DNA of 64,000 nt from Sphingomonas phyllosphaerae (GTDB lineage Bacteria > Pseudomonadota > Alphaproteobacteria > Sphingomonadales > Sphingomonadaceae), in NCBI RefSeq assembly GCF_029623345.1, contig NZ_JAPYKH010000002.1, positions 248,001 through 312,000 on the forward strand. Reading direction: 5' to 3'. Shown here piece by piece: positions 27,781 through 36,208 of this stretch. Each line of letters begins with the position of its first letter. Position 1 is the first letter of the stretch. Both the position numbers and the translations under genes were made by a program. The notes beneath the pieces were generated by a model that made no database searches, had not been told where the DNA came from, and worked only from the letters and a program-made list of their open reading frames with translations.

Positions 27781-28696
27781 GATGGCTCTCCCACAGCGGC
27801 GTGGCGGCGAGCAGCGCGGCGTCGGCGCCGAGCGCGCCGCGCAGCACCAGCGGCGCTTCGCCCAGGCACCAGGCATGGCGGCGCACATGCGCCTGGATGA
27901 AGGGCACCACCTCCTCCGCCGCGGCGACCCCGCCGGTGACCAGCACGCGCGTCGCGTCATAGGCGTGGACGAGGTTGAGCGCGGCAGCGGCCCAGGCGGC
28001 GAGGCAGGCGGCGCGCACCGCGCCCGCGCCTGCGTCGCCGCCGCGCGCGAGGTCGAACACCGCCTTGAGGTCGGGCGCGGGGAGGTCGTGGAGCGCGCCG
28101 CGACGCGGCAGCGAAGCGATCAGCCGCGGCAGCGCCCAGCTCGACGCCAGCGCCTCGGCGCAGCCCAGGTTGCCGCACAGGCACGTCGGCCCGTCGATCG
28201 CGACGGTGAGATGGCCGCCAAGCACCGAGGCATGTCCGCTGCGCCCGCGCACCACCGTGCCCTGCATCAGCGCGGCCGAGCCGATCCCGGTGCCAAGGCT
28301 GAGCAGCACCGCATCGTCAGCGTCGCGCAGCGCGCCGTAGCGATGCTCGCCGAGCAGCGCCATGCGCCCGTCGACCTCGAGCAGCAGCGGCAGGCCGAGC
28401 CGCTCGCTCGCCCAGCCGGCGAAGTCGAAGTCGATCGCATCCTCGAACTTGCCTGCGGGGGTCGAGACCACGCGCCCCGACCGCGGGTCGATCAGGCCGG
28501 GGAAGGCGATCGACACGCCAGCGACGCTTTCGCTGCCGCGCAGGATTGCCAGCTGGGCCTCGAGCCCCGGCAGTGCGGCTGCCAGCGAAGTCGGTGCGGC
28601 GAGCCGGATCTCGCGCCGGCCCTCCACCGTGCCGCCGCGAACACGCGCGCAGGCGATGTGAGAGCCGCCGACGTCGACCGCGAGATAGGCGGTCAT
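27767..28696 (-). CDS. ROK-family sugar kinase (probable manno/fructokinase)
   Basis: A 309-residue ROK kinase. The N-terminal phosphate-binding DVGGSHI, the SLGTGIGSA loop and the zinc motif CLCGNLGCAE with its upstream GGH are intact. Family members phosphorylate glucose, fructose, mannose or GlcNAc at C6; adjacency to mannose-6-P isomerase argues for mannose. ATG 28696 overlaps the porter stop by ATGA. It probably phosphorylates mannose freed by the GH76/GH125 enzymes after import by the adjacent porter. Confidence 0.88.
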   Translation of the reverse strand: MTAYLAVDVGGSHIACARVRGGTVEGRREIRLAAPTSLAAALPGLEAQLAILRGSESVAGVSIAFPGLIDPRSGRVVSTPAGKFEDAIDFDFAGWASERLGLPLLLEVDGRMALLGEHRYGALRDADDAVLLSLGTGIGSAALMQGTVVRGRSGHASVLGGHLTVAIDGPTCLCGNLGCAEALASSWALPRLIASLPRRGALHDLPAPDLKAVFDLARGGDAGAGAVRAACLAAWAAAALNLVHAYDATRVLVTGGVAAAEEVVPFIQAHVRRHAWCLGEAPLVLRGALGADAALLAATPLWESHRDQL

Positions 28697-30030
28697 CGCG
28701 CCGGCTCCGGATCGCCGCGCATCTGCCGTTCGATCTGCTCCAGCGAGGCGCCGCGCGTCTCCGGGAACCAGCGGAGCACCAGCACGCACTGCGCCGCCAT
28801 GCACGCCGCGAAGAACAGGAAGGGCGCGGCCGGCGAGGCCGCTGCGGCGACGGGAAAGATCGCTGCGACCAGCGCGTCGAACAGCCAGATCGTGCCGGCG
28901 CCCAGCGCCTGGCCCGCGGCGCGCGCATGCGCCGGGAAGATCTCACTGAGATAGACCCAGATCACTGCGCCCTGCGAGGTCGCGAAGGCGGCGATGAAGC
29001 CGATCAGCACCGCCAGCATCAGCGCGCGTGGCAGGAGGCCGAGCATGATCGCGGTTGCGGCGAGCAGCAGCACCGCCATGGCCGCCCCGCCGACCAGGAG
29101 GAGCGGGCGGCGGCCGAGCCGGTCTATCAGCGCCATGCCGACGAGGGTGAAAACGAGATTGGCCGCACCGACCGCGATCGCCTGCAGGTCGGCGGACACT
29201 TGGCGGAACCCGGCCGCCGCGAAGATGTCGTTCAGATAATAAAGGATGGCGTTGATGCCGGTGAGCTGGTTGAGCGCGCCCAGCACCATCGCCAGGATCA
29301 TCGGCCGCGGCGCCTCGCGCCACAGCGACGCCAGCGACACCGCGCGCGCCGGCGGGGCAGGGGGGGCGTCGACTGCCTCGTCGCCATGAAGCAGCAGCGC
29401 CGCCGCCGCGGCCTCGTCGCGCCGACCGCGCAGCATCAGCCAGCGCGGGCTGTCTGGCACCACGACGAGGAACAGCTGGAACAACGCGGCGGGCAGCGCG
29501 GTCAGGCCGAGCTTCCACCGCCACGCCGCCGCAGCGCCCGCCAGCAGCGCGCTGACCGCGGCGTTGCTGGCATAGGCGAGCAGGATGCCGGTGACGATGC
29601 TGACCTGGAAGCTGCCGACGATCGCGCCGCGACGCGCGGCCGGCGCCACCTCGGCGAGATAGACCGGCGCCAACACCGACGAGGCGCCGATCGCGACTCC
29701 GGCCATGACGCGGAACAGGATGAGCGCGCCCCAGCTCCACGCCAGCGCGCAGCCGAGGCCCGAGACGAGGTAGAGCGCGGCGGCGAGCCGCAGGCCGGCG
29801 CGTGCGCCGCGCCGGTCGCCGTACACGCCGGCGACCGCGGCACCGGCCATCGTGCCCAGCAGCGCGGACGAGACCGTCACGCCCAGCGCGGCGGGCGACA
29901 GGCCGAACTGGACGCGCAACGCACCCGTCACCCCGGCGATCACCGCCGTGTCGAAGCCGAAGAGCAGCCCGGAAAGCGAGACCGCGAAAGCGGTGAACAA
30001 CAGGCGCGCACGCGGCGCTGCACTGCCCAT
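28693..30030 (-). CDS. MFS sugar porter
   Basis: A 445-residue, 12-helix major facilitator of the sugar porter family. Signatures are FGFDTAVIAG in helix 1, GDRRGAR after helix 2, PDSPRWLM at the end of helix 6, the helix-7 QLTGINAILYY and PETRG after helix 12. The QLTGIN motif belongs to hexose/xylose-proton symporters (XylE/GLUT type). ATG 30030 has GAGGAG upstream. It is the first gene of the six-gene mannan operon and lies divergent from the ROK regulator; mannose is the likely cargo. Confidence 0.9.
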   Translation of the reverse strand: MGSAAPRARLLFTAFAVSLSGLLFGFDTAVIAGVTGALRVQFGLSPAALGVTVSSALLGTMAGAAVAGVYGDRRGARAGLRLAAALYLVSGLGCALAWSWGALILFRVMAGVAIGASSVLAPVYLAEVAPAARRGAIVGSFQVSIVTGILLAYASNAAVSALLAGAAAAWRWKLGLTALPAALFQLFLVVVPDSPRWLMLRGRRDEAAAAALLLHGDEAVDAPPAPPARAVSLASLWREAPRPMILAMVLGALNQLTGINAILYYLNDIFAAAGFRQVSADLQAIAVGAANLVFTLVGMALIDRLGRRPLLLVGGAAMAVLLLAATAIMLGLLPRALMLAVLIGFIAAFATSQGAVIWVYLSEIFPAHARAAGQALGAGTIWLFDALVAAIFPVAAAASPAAPFLFFAACMAAQCVLVLRWFPETRGASLEQIERQMRGDPEPAR

Positions 30031-30184
30031 GGCACGCTCCTCCCGACCGGAGGCGACGCGATGCGATCACGCCACCCTCTCCCTCCTGCCTCGCCGTGTC
30101 GCGCTTTGCGTCACGCCCTCGGAAGGTGCGCCGCGATCGGAGCAGTTGGCGACTTTTCCCGCGAACGAACGAGGACGTCAATTA

Positions 30185-30207
30185 AAAAAGAAAGTAGGTG
30201 TAAGTTT
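30185..30207. promoter_or_regulatory. Shared 23-base operator-like element, copy 1
   Basis: The 23 bases beginning AAAAAGAAAGTAGGTG match the element at 32991-33013 at 21 of 23 positions. This copy lies between the divergent sugar-porter operon and ROK-regulator gene; the second lies between the divergent GH125 genes. A common regulator, plausibly the ROK protein encoded next door, could bind both. Read leftward, TTGAC follows the element and may be a -35 box. Confidence 0.6.
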
Positions 30208-30287
30208 AGCGGAACGCGGCGGTTGTGCGCAGCACGCGTCGCGTTTACCTGTGAAAAACGCTTTCCCCGTATCCGACCCGGAGATCC

Positions 30288-31478
30288 TTGTTGCCCCTGC
30301 CACCTCATGCGACCGGCGCGAGCGGGGCGGGGCAGCGGGCGCTGCACGGCACCAACCCGGCGCGCGCGGGCGAGCGCAACGAGCGGCTGGTGCTCGAGGC
30401 GATCCTGCGCGCCGGCGAGTCGACTCGGCTCCAGCTGGCGGAGCAGACCGGCCTGTCGCCCGCGGCGATCGCGAACATCACCCAGCGGCTGACCGATCGT
30501 GGCTTCGTGTTCGAGAAAGGCCGGCGTACCGGCGTTCGCGGCATGCCCGCGATCCGCTTCGCGGTGAATCCCGACGGCTGCTTCAGCTACGGCGTCAACA
30601 TCGACCGCGACCATGTCACGCTGGTCGCGCTCGATCTCACCGGCACGGTGCGCGCGCGCTACACGCAGGAGATCGACTTCGCGGCGCCGCGGACGGTCAC
30701 CGCCTTCATCGGCGACGCCGTCGCCACGTTACTGGGGAAGGGGCTGATCGAGCGCGACCGTGTGCTGGGCATGGGAGTCGCGCTGCCCGGCGGGCTGGGG
30801 CACGTCGATCTGCCCGGCCTGCCGCGCGCCTACGCCGAGTGGGACAGCGTCGACCTGCCCGCGCTGCTCGCGCCGCTCGGCACATGGCCCGTGATCACCG
30901 AGAATGATGCGGCCGCGGCGGCGATCGGTGAGGCGCGCTTCGGCAGTGGGCTGACTCACCGCAGCTTCTTCTACGTTTTGCTCTCGGCGGGACTGGGCGG
31001 CGGGCTGGTCGTCGCGGGCAACTATCACCACGGCGCGACCGGCCGCGCGGGGCGGATCGGCTTTCTCACTGATCGCGCCGGCGCGCCGCTCCAGTCGATC
31101 GTCTCGCTGTCGGCACTCAAGGCCGATCTCGCCGCGCACGGCATCGCGTCGATCGCGCCTGTCGCGCTGGCGAGCGCCGAGGCCGACGCCAACGCGGTGA
31201 TCCGAAGCTGGATCGAGCGCGCCGCGGCGGCGTTGGCGGGGCCGATCGCCACGATCAGCTGCCTGATCGATCCCGGAGCGATCGTGATCGGCGGGCGACT
31301 GCCGGTGCCGCTGATCGATGAGCTCACCGCCGCGATCGAGCGGCACCGCGACGCGGTGGTCGATCCGGTGGTGCCTGCGGCACCCGTGCTGACCGCGCAG
31401 CTCGCCGCCGACGCGCCCGCGATCGGCGCTGCGATCCTGCCCTTTAACGACCTCGTCTTCCTGTCAGCTAACGACTGA
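30288..31478 (+). CDS. ROK-family transcriptional regulator
   Basis: A 396-residue NagC/Mlc/XylR-type protein: N-terminal winged helix-turn-helix at ~36-75 (RLQLAEQTGLSPAAIANITQRL) and a C-terminal ROK sugar-binding domain (NEND-like ITENDAAAAAIGEARFG, LLSAGLGGGLV). The ROK zinc motif CxCGxxGC is absent, which fits a regulator rather than a kinase. TTG 30288 or TTG 30291 serves as start, after GGAG at 30280-30283. It is divergent from the porter operon and converges on GH125, so it is the obvious local controller of mannan genes, probably released by mannose or mannose-6-P. Confidence 0.87.
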   Translation: MLPLPPHATGASGAGQRALHGTNPARAGERNERLVLEAILRAGESTRLQLAEQTGLSPAAIANITQRLTDRGFVFEKGRRTGVRGMPAIRFAVNPDGCFSYGVNIDRDHVTLVALDLTGTVRARYTQEIDFAAPRTVTAFIGDAVATLLGKGLIERDRVLGMGVALPGGLGHVDLPGLPRAYAEWDSVDLPALLAPLGTWPVITENDAAAAAIGEARFGSGLTHRSFFYVLLSAGLGGGLVVAGNYHHGATGRAGRIGFLTDRAGAPLQSIVSLSALKADLAAHGIASIAPVALASAEADANAVIRSWIERAAAALAGPIATISCLIDPGAIVIGGRLPVPLIDELTAAIERHRDAVVDPVVPAAPVLTAQLAADAPAIGAAILPFNDLVFLSAND

Positions 31479-31492
31479 GGACGGCGCCTCAG
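31475..31492. terminator. Small hairpin containing both convergent stop codons
   Basis: CTGAGG/CCTCAG with a 6-base loop. The stop codons of the ROK regulator (+) and GH125 (-) lie inside the two arms. The stem is short and has no T-run, so terminator function is tentative. Confidence 0.35.
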
Positions 31493-32916
31493 AACTGTTC
31501 GGCAAGCAGCTGCGGGTAGCGCGCGGCCACCGTGCCGATCATCTGCCCGAACATGCCGTTGACCCAGGCGAACCACGCGCGGGTGAAGCGCGCCGGATCG
31601 TCCTTGTGGAAGGATTCGTGCATGAAGCCGGTCCCAGCGTGGGTCGCCTTCAGCGTGCGCAGGCAGTCGCGCACCACGCCCTCGTCGCGCGTCACCATTG
31701 CGCGTGCGATGATCGCCATCGGCCACACCTTGTCGAGCCCCATGTGCGGGCTGCCGATACCGCTCCCGGCGCTTCCCTGCACGAAAAAGGGGTTGCGCGG
31801 GCTCCACGCCAGCGCCGCGGTGCGCTGGTAGAGCGGGTCGTCGACCGACGCCGCCTCGATCAGCGGCAAGCCGTACAGGCTGGGGATGCCGGCGTCGTCG
31901 GCGAACAGCCAGTTGCCGAAGCCGTCGACCTCATAGGCCCAGACCTGTCCGCCGCGCCCGTCGGGTACGATCGCGTGCAAGCGCAGCGCCGCCTCGACCT
32001 CGCTCGCCAGCGCTTCCGCTTCGGCCGCGGCGGCGTCATCGCCACGCGCCTCGCGGTGGACGCGCGCGAGCTGGCGCAGGCTCGACACCGCGAACAGGTT
32101 GGCGGGCACGAGAAACGGGTAGACGCAGGCGTCGTCGGAGGGACGAAACGCCGAGTGGATCAGGCCGACCTTGTTCGAGGGCGGGCCGAAACCGTCGAGC
32201 ATCAGGCTGTCGGTCGGGATCTTGGTGAGCCGCTGGTAGCGGTACGGGCCGGGAGCGTCCTTGCGTTGCTGCACCCGCAGCGTCTCGACGATCAGCGCGG
32301 CGGAGCGGCGCCACAGCTCGTCGAACGGCGCGCGGTCGCCCGTGGTCGCCCAGTAATCGTGCGCGAGCCGCATCGGGTAGCAGAGCGAGTCGATCTCCCA
32401 TTTGCGCTGCGCGACGCCCGGCCGCATCTCGGTATCGTCGAGCGTGGCCGAGTCGAGGTTGGAGCGCGCGCCGGGATCGCGGACGAAGGCGTTGGCATAG
32501 GGATCGATCAGGATGCATCGCGCCTGGCGCTGGATCAGGCCGTGCAACATGTCGCGCAAGTGCCGGTCGTTTCGAGCGAGCGGAAGATAGGGCTCGACCT
32601 GCACCGCACTGTCGCGCAGCCACATCGCGTCGATATCCCCGGTGATGACGAACGTGTCGGGCTTGCCGTCGATCGTGCCAGTCAAGACAGTGGTGTCGAG
32701 CGTGTTGGGAAAGCAGTTCTCGAACATCCAGGCGAGTTCCGGATCGGCGATCCGCGCCTTGAGGCGGCTGAGCTCGCGTTCCACCGCGACGCTGACGAAG
32801 CGTCGCTTCGCTGCCGCCGGGCGCTGGCTGACGAAGCTGGCCGGCGCCGCGGCGGCGGGTGCGCCGATCGTCAGCGCGGCGGCGCCGCCGATCACGGCGC
32901 GTCGCGTCGGGTGCAT
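31489..32916 (-). CDS. GH125 exo-alpha-1,6-mannosidase
   Basis: A 475-residue glycoside hydrolase family 125 protein (exo-acting alpha-1,6-mannosidase, inverting). Family blocks seen are MFENCFPNTLDTTV, ITGDIDAMWLRDSAVQ, LIDPYANAF, KWEIDSLCYP, FRPSDDACVYPF, and the C-terminal HESFHKDDP carrying the base Glu. The N-terminus HPTRRAVIGGAAAL is a twin-Arg signal, so it is likely Tat-exported to the periplasm. ATG 32916 has AGGAGAG upstream. It is divergent from a second GH125 paralogue and would remove mannose from oligomannosides generated by GH76. Confidence 0.92.
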   Translation of the reverse strand: MHPTRRAVIGGAAALTIGAPAAAAPASFVSQRPAAAKRRFVSVAVERELSRLKARIADPELAWMFENCFPNTLDTTVLTGTIDGKPDTFVITGDIDAMWLRDSAVQVEPYLPLARNDRHLRDMLHGLIQRQARCILIDPYANAFVRDPGARSNLDSATLDDTEMRPGVAQRKWEIDSLCYPMRLAHDYWATTGDRAPFDELWRRSAALIVETLRVQQRKDAPGPYRYQRLTKIPTDSLMLDGFGPPSNKVGLIHSAFRPSDDACVYPFLVPANLFAVSSLRQLARVHREARGDDAAAAEAEALASEVEAALRLHAIVPDGRGGQVWAYEVDGFGNWLFADDAGIPSLYGLPLIEAASVDDPLYQRTAALAWSPRNPFFVQGSAGSGIGSPHMGLDKVWPMAIIARAMVTRDEGVVRDCLRTLKATHAGTGFMHESFHKDDPARFTRAWFAWVNGMFGQMIGTVAARYPQLLAEQF

Positions 32917-32990
32917 GTCTCTCTCCTGGTCTGCCCCGGTGTTGCCGGTGTTCACGGACGGTGTGACACGCCGATGCAGGCACGACAATC

Positions 32991-33013
32991 AAAAAGAAAG
33001 TAGGTGGAAGATT
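32991..33013. promoter_or_regulatory. Shared 23-base operator-like element, copy 2
   Basis: Matches 30185-30207 at 21 of 23 positions (core AAAAAGAAAGTAGGTG identical). It sits between the two divergent GH125 genes, where it could control both. The orientation is the same as copy 1 relative to the + strand. Confidence 0.6.
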
Positions 33014-33091
33014 GAACCGAGAGTATGCTAGCCAAGCGGACGAGAGGCGCGCGCCGATGCAGTGCGGGCTGGCAGACGAGGAGGGCTGAGC

Positions 33092-34543
33092 ATGGACGGT
33101 CGACACGGCGCCGGAGCGGACGCGACGCTGGGCCTCGACCGACGCACACTGCTGGCCGCACCCGCTGCGCTCGCCGTCACTCACCCCGCCTGGGCCGCGG
33201 CGCCGGCGCGGCTGTCGAAGCGGCCGCCGCCATCCGAGCGCCGCTTCCACAGTGCCGCGGTGGAGCGCGAGATCGTGCGCGTGAAGCGGCTGATCGCAGA
33301 CCCGAAGCTCGCGTGGATGTTCGAGAATTGCTATCCGAACACGCTCGACACGACGGTGCTGTCGGTCACCGACGACGACGCCTTCGTCATCACCGGCGAC
33401 ATCCCGTGCTTGTGGCTGCGCGACTCGTCGGCACAGCTGCGTCCCTATCTCCACCTAGCGGCGGGCGACCCGGCGCTGACCAGGCTGTTCCGCGGGCTGA
33501 TCGCGCGCCAGGCGCGCTGCGTCCTGATCGATCCCTACGCCAACGCCTTCCTGCAGGACCCAAGCGCGCGCACCGACCTGGACTCGTCGCAGCACGATCA
33601 GACCGAGATGAAGCCCGGTGTGGCGGAGCGGAAGTGGGAGGTGGACTCGCTCTGCTACGTCCTCCGGCTCGCGTCGAGCTACTGGGGCGCGACGAAGGAC
33701 CGCACGCCCTTCACCGCCGAATGGGCGCAGTCGGCGCGCGCGATCGTCCGCACTTTCCGCGAGCAGCAGCGCCGCGATGGTGCCGGTCCGTACCGCTTCC
33801 AGCGCAGCAGCGTGCAGCCGACCGAGACGCAGCTGTGGAGCGTCGGCAATCCGACGCGCAAGGTTGGCCTGATCCACTCGAGCTTCCGCCCCTCCGACGA
33901 CGCGACGATCCTGCCGTTCCTGATCCCAGCCAACATCTTCGCCGCCCGCACGCTGCGTGAGCTTGCCGTGGTCGCGACCGAGGCGCGCGGCGACACCGCC
34001 CTCGCCGCCGACGCCGCCGCGCTGGCGGCGGAGATCGAGACCGCACTCGCCGCGCACGGCCGCATGCGGCTGGCGGACGGGAGCGAGGTCTGGGCCTTCG
34101 AGGTCGATGGCTTCGGCAACGCGCTCTTCATGGACGATTGCTGCGAGCTGTCGCTCTCGGGACTGGCGTTCCTCGGCTGCGCTGCGCGCGATGACCCGCT
34201 GTGGCGCCGCACCGAGGCGGCGGCATGGAGCGAGCGCAATCCCTGGTTCGTCCGCGGCCGCGCCGGCGAGGGGCTGGGCGGGCCGCACGCCGGCTTCGAC
34301 CTGATCTGGCCGATGGCAACCCTGGTGCGCGCCGCGTCGAGCCGCGACGACGCGCTGGTCCGCGCCTGCCTCAAGTCGATCCGCGACACCGACGCCGACA
34401 CCGGCTTCGTCCACGAGACCTTCCACAAGGACGATCCCACGCGGTTCACCCGGCCGTGGTTTGCCTGGGCGAACGGGCTGCTGGGCGAATTGATCGTCAC
34501 CCTGGCACGGGACAGGCCGCAGACGTTGCGCCAGCGCCTCTAG
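33092..34543 (+). CDS. GH125 exo-alpha-1,6-mannosidase, second paralogue
   Basis: A 483-residue GH125 protein, paralogous to the divergent gene at 31489-32916. All family blocks are kept (MFENCYPNTLDTTV, LWLRDSSAQ, LIDPYANAF, KWEVDSLCY, FRPSDDATILPF, HETFHKDDP). The Tat-like signal is RRTLLAAPAALAV with cleavage near AWAA. ATG 33092 has GAGGAGG at the right distance; an in-frame ATG at 33062 has none. Two GH125 enzymes in one locus may differ in linkage or branch tolerance, or in location; the sequence does not tell. Confidence 0.92.
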   Translation: MDGRHGAGADATLGLDRRTLLAAPAALAVTHPAWAAAPARLSKRPPPSERRFHSAAVEREIVRVKRLIADPKLAWMFENCYPNTLDTTVLSVTDDDAFVITGDIPCLWLRDSSAQLRPYLHLAAGDPALTRLFRGLIARQARCVLIDPYANAFLQDPSARTDLDSSQHDQTEMKPGVAERKWEVDSLCYVLRLASSYWGATKDRTPFTAEWAQSARAIVRTFREQQRRDGAGPYRFQRSSVQPTETQLWSVGNPTRKVGLIHSSFRPSDDATILPFLIPANIFAARTLRELAVVATEARGDTALAADAAALAAEIETALAAHGRMRLADGSEVWAFEVDGFGNALFMDDCCELSLSGLAFLGCAARDDPLWRRTEAAAWSERNPWFVRGRAGEGLGGPHAGFDLIWPMATLVRAASSRDDALVRACLKSIRDTDADTGFVHETFHKDDPTRFTRPWFAWANGLLGELIVTLARDRPQTLRQRL

Positions 34544-34614
34544 GTCATGGTGCGCGGTTGAGGCCGATCATCGGCAGCAGCGCCGCCGCGCCTGCCGTCT
34601 AGGTCTGACCAGTT

Positions 34615-35445
34615 TCACTCGTTCAACCAATCCGCTGTAATCTCGCCACGATGTCCTTCCGGCGCCAGTGCGGTGCGGAGGGCTTCGAGCAGGGGTGGCA
34701 GCGCCTGGGTGAAGGCATAGGGTGGGTTGACGATGAACAGGCCTGCGCCGTTGTAAATGCCGGGCGCATCGGCGTCGTACAACCAATGCTCGACCGACAA
34801 GAACTTCGGGATGCCGAGCCGCTGCAGCGAGTCTTTCCACCGCTGATGCGTCAAGCGATCTTTCAGAGGATACCAGATCACCGTCACGCCATGCGCCCAC
34901 TTACGGTGCGCCGCGGCCACGGTGGCCGTGATGCGGGCGCGTTCGTCGGTCTGCTCGTACGGCGGATCAACCACCACGACGCCGCGACCGGTGCGTGTCG
35001 GCAGCAGTGCCAGCCAAAGCTCGTAGGCGTCGCGCTCATGCACGGCAGCAGGCGTGCCGCGCATCGCGGCGCGCAGGGCTTGCGCGTCCTCGGGATGCTT
35101 CTCGTTGACGATCAGCACGTCCTGCGGGCGCAGCAGCTGCGCCAGGACCTGCGGAGAGCCGGGATAGCGGCGCGGCTCCGCTCCGTCATTCACTGCCTGC
35201 ACGGCGGCGCGATAGCTGTTCAGCAACGGGTTCGCGTCGGCGAAGGCCCGCAGCACGCCGTGCGCGGCTTCGCCCGTTCGCTGAGCCTGTTCGCCGCCGA
35301 GGTCGTAGAGCCCGCAGCCGGCGTGCGTGTCGATCAGGGTCAACGCACCGTCTTTCTGCTGCAGTGCCCGAACCAGCGCGATCAGCAGGCTATGCTTCAC
35401 GACATCGGCGCTGTTGCCGGCATGGAAGGAGTGACGATAATTCAT
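34615..35445 (-). CDS. rlmJ: 23S rRNA (adenine2030-N6)-methyltransferase RlmJ
   Basis: A 276-residue RlmJ, which methylates A2030 of 23S rRNA using SAM. The family start MNYRHSFHAGN, the SAM-binding DTHAGCGLYDL and the catalytic N6-adenine motif DPPYE are present. ATG 35445 overlaps the stop of the pseudouridine synthase gene by ATGA, forming a two-gene rRNA-modification unit. It is a housekeeping island between two carbohydrate loci. The family is best known from gammaproteobacteria. Confidence 0.93.
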   Translation of the reverse strand: MNYRHSFHAGNSADVVKHSLLIALVRALQQKDGALTLIDTHAGCGLYDLGGEQAQRTGEAAHGVLRAFADANPLLNSYRAAVQAVNDGAEPRRYPGSPQVLAQLLRPQDVLIVNEKHPEDAQALRAAMRGTPAAVHERDAYELWLALLPTRTGRGVVVVDPPYEQTDERARITATVAAAHRKWAHGVTVIWYPLKDRLTHQRWKDSLQRLGIPKFLSVEHWLYDADAPGIYNGAGLFIVNPPYAFTQALPPLLEALRTALAPEGHRGEITADWLNE

Positions 35446-36071
35446 CTGCTACTTGGGCCCTGCTGATCCGCCGTTGTCTCGCCGCGCCCTGTCTTTGCAG
35501 ACGGGCCGCTGGCGACGTCGCTGAGTTCCGACAACACCTTGAACTCGCCCGGCGCGATCCCGTCGAGTGACCAGTCGCCGATCGACCAGCGGACCAGCCT
35601 CAGCGTGGGCAGCCCGATCGCCGCGGTCATGCGGCGGACCTGCCGGTTGCGGCCTTCGCGGATGGTGAGCCTCAGCCAGCTGTCGGGGATGGTCGCGCGC
35701 CGGCGGATCGGCGGATCGCGCGGCCACAGGTCCGGCGCGTCGATGCGCTCGACGCCGGCGGGAAGGGTCATGCCATCCTTGAGCCGCACGCCCTGCCGCA
35801 GGCGCGTTAGCTCCGGCTCCAGCGGATCGCCTTCGACCTGGACGAGATAGGTCTTGGGCATCTTGAAGCGTGGATCGGCGATGCGCGCCTGTAGCCGGCC
35901 GTCATCGCATAACAACAGCAGGCCCTCACTGTCGCGATCGAGCCTCCCGGCGGGGTAGACGCCCTTGACGTCGACGAAATCTGACAGCGTCGACCGAGCC
36001 GTCGGCGATCCCCGGTCGGTGAATTGGGAAAGGACCCCGAACGGTTTGTTGAACAGGAGTAGCCGGCTCAT
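35442..36071 (-). CDS. rluE: Ribosomal large-subunit pseudouridine synthase, RluE-like
   Basis: A 209-residue RsuA/RluE-type pseudouridine synthase. The catalytic Asp lies in AGRLDRDSEGLLLL, the start is LLLFNKPFGVLSQF as in RluE, and REGRNRQVRRM is the C-terminal family block. There is no N-terminal S4 domain, as expected for RluE, which modifies U2457 of 23S rRNA. The last ~30 residues are a low-complexity tail. It is coupled to rlmJ by a 4-base overlap. Confidence 0.9.
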   Translation of the reverse strand: MSRLLLFNKPFGVLSQFTDRGSPTARSTLSDFVDVKGVYPAGRLDRDSEGLLLLCDDGRLQARIADPRFKMPKTYLVQVEGDPLEPELTRLRQGVRLKDGMTLPAGVERIDAPDLWPRDPPIRRRATIPDSWLRLTIREGRNRQVRRMTAAIGLPTLRLVRWSIGDWSLDGIAPGEFKVLSELSDVASGPSAKTGRGETTADQQGPSSR

Positions 36072-36208
36072 CCGGCGCCCTTATCGCTCGTTCGCGGCGA
36101 TGTCTCCTGGCGCGTGCACGGCCGCGGCGAGCCCGACAGACCGGGGGAAAGCAGCACGGTCGACCGGCACCGATCCAGATGCGCTGAGCGCCGGTCGTGT
36201 CACGGCGA

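Noticed and set aside
34615..35445. rlmJ as a recent horizontal import
   Set aside because: Codon use looks slightly less GC-biased, but the coupling to rluE and intact family features give no firm sign of transfer; a codon-usage test would be needed.
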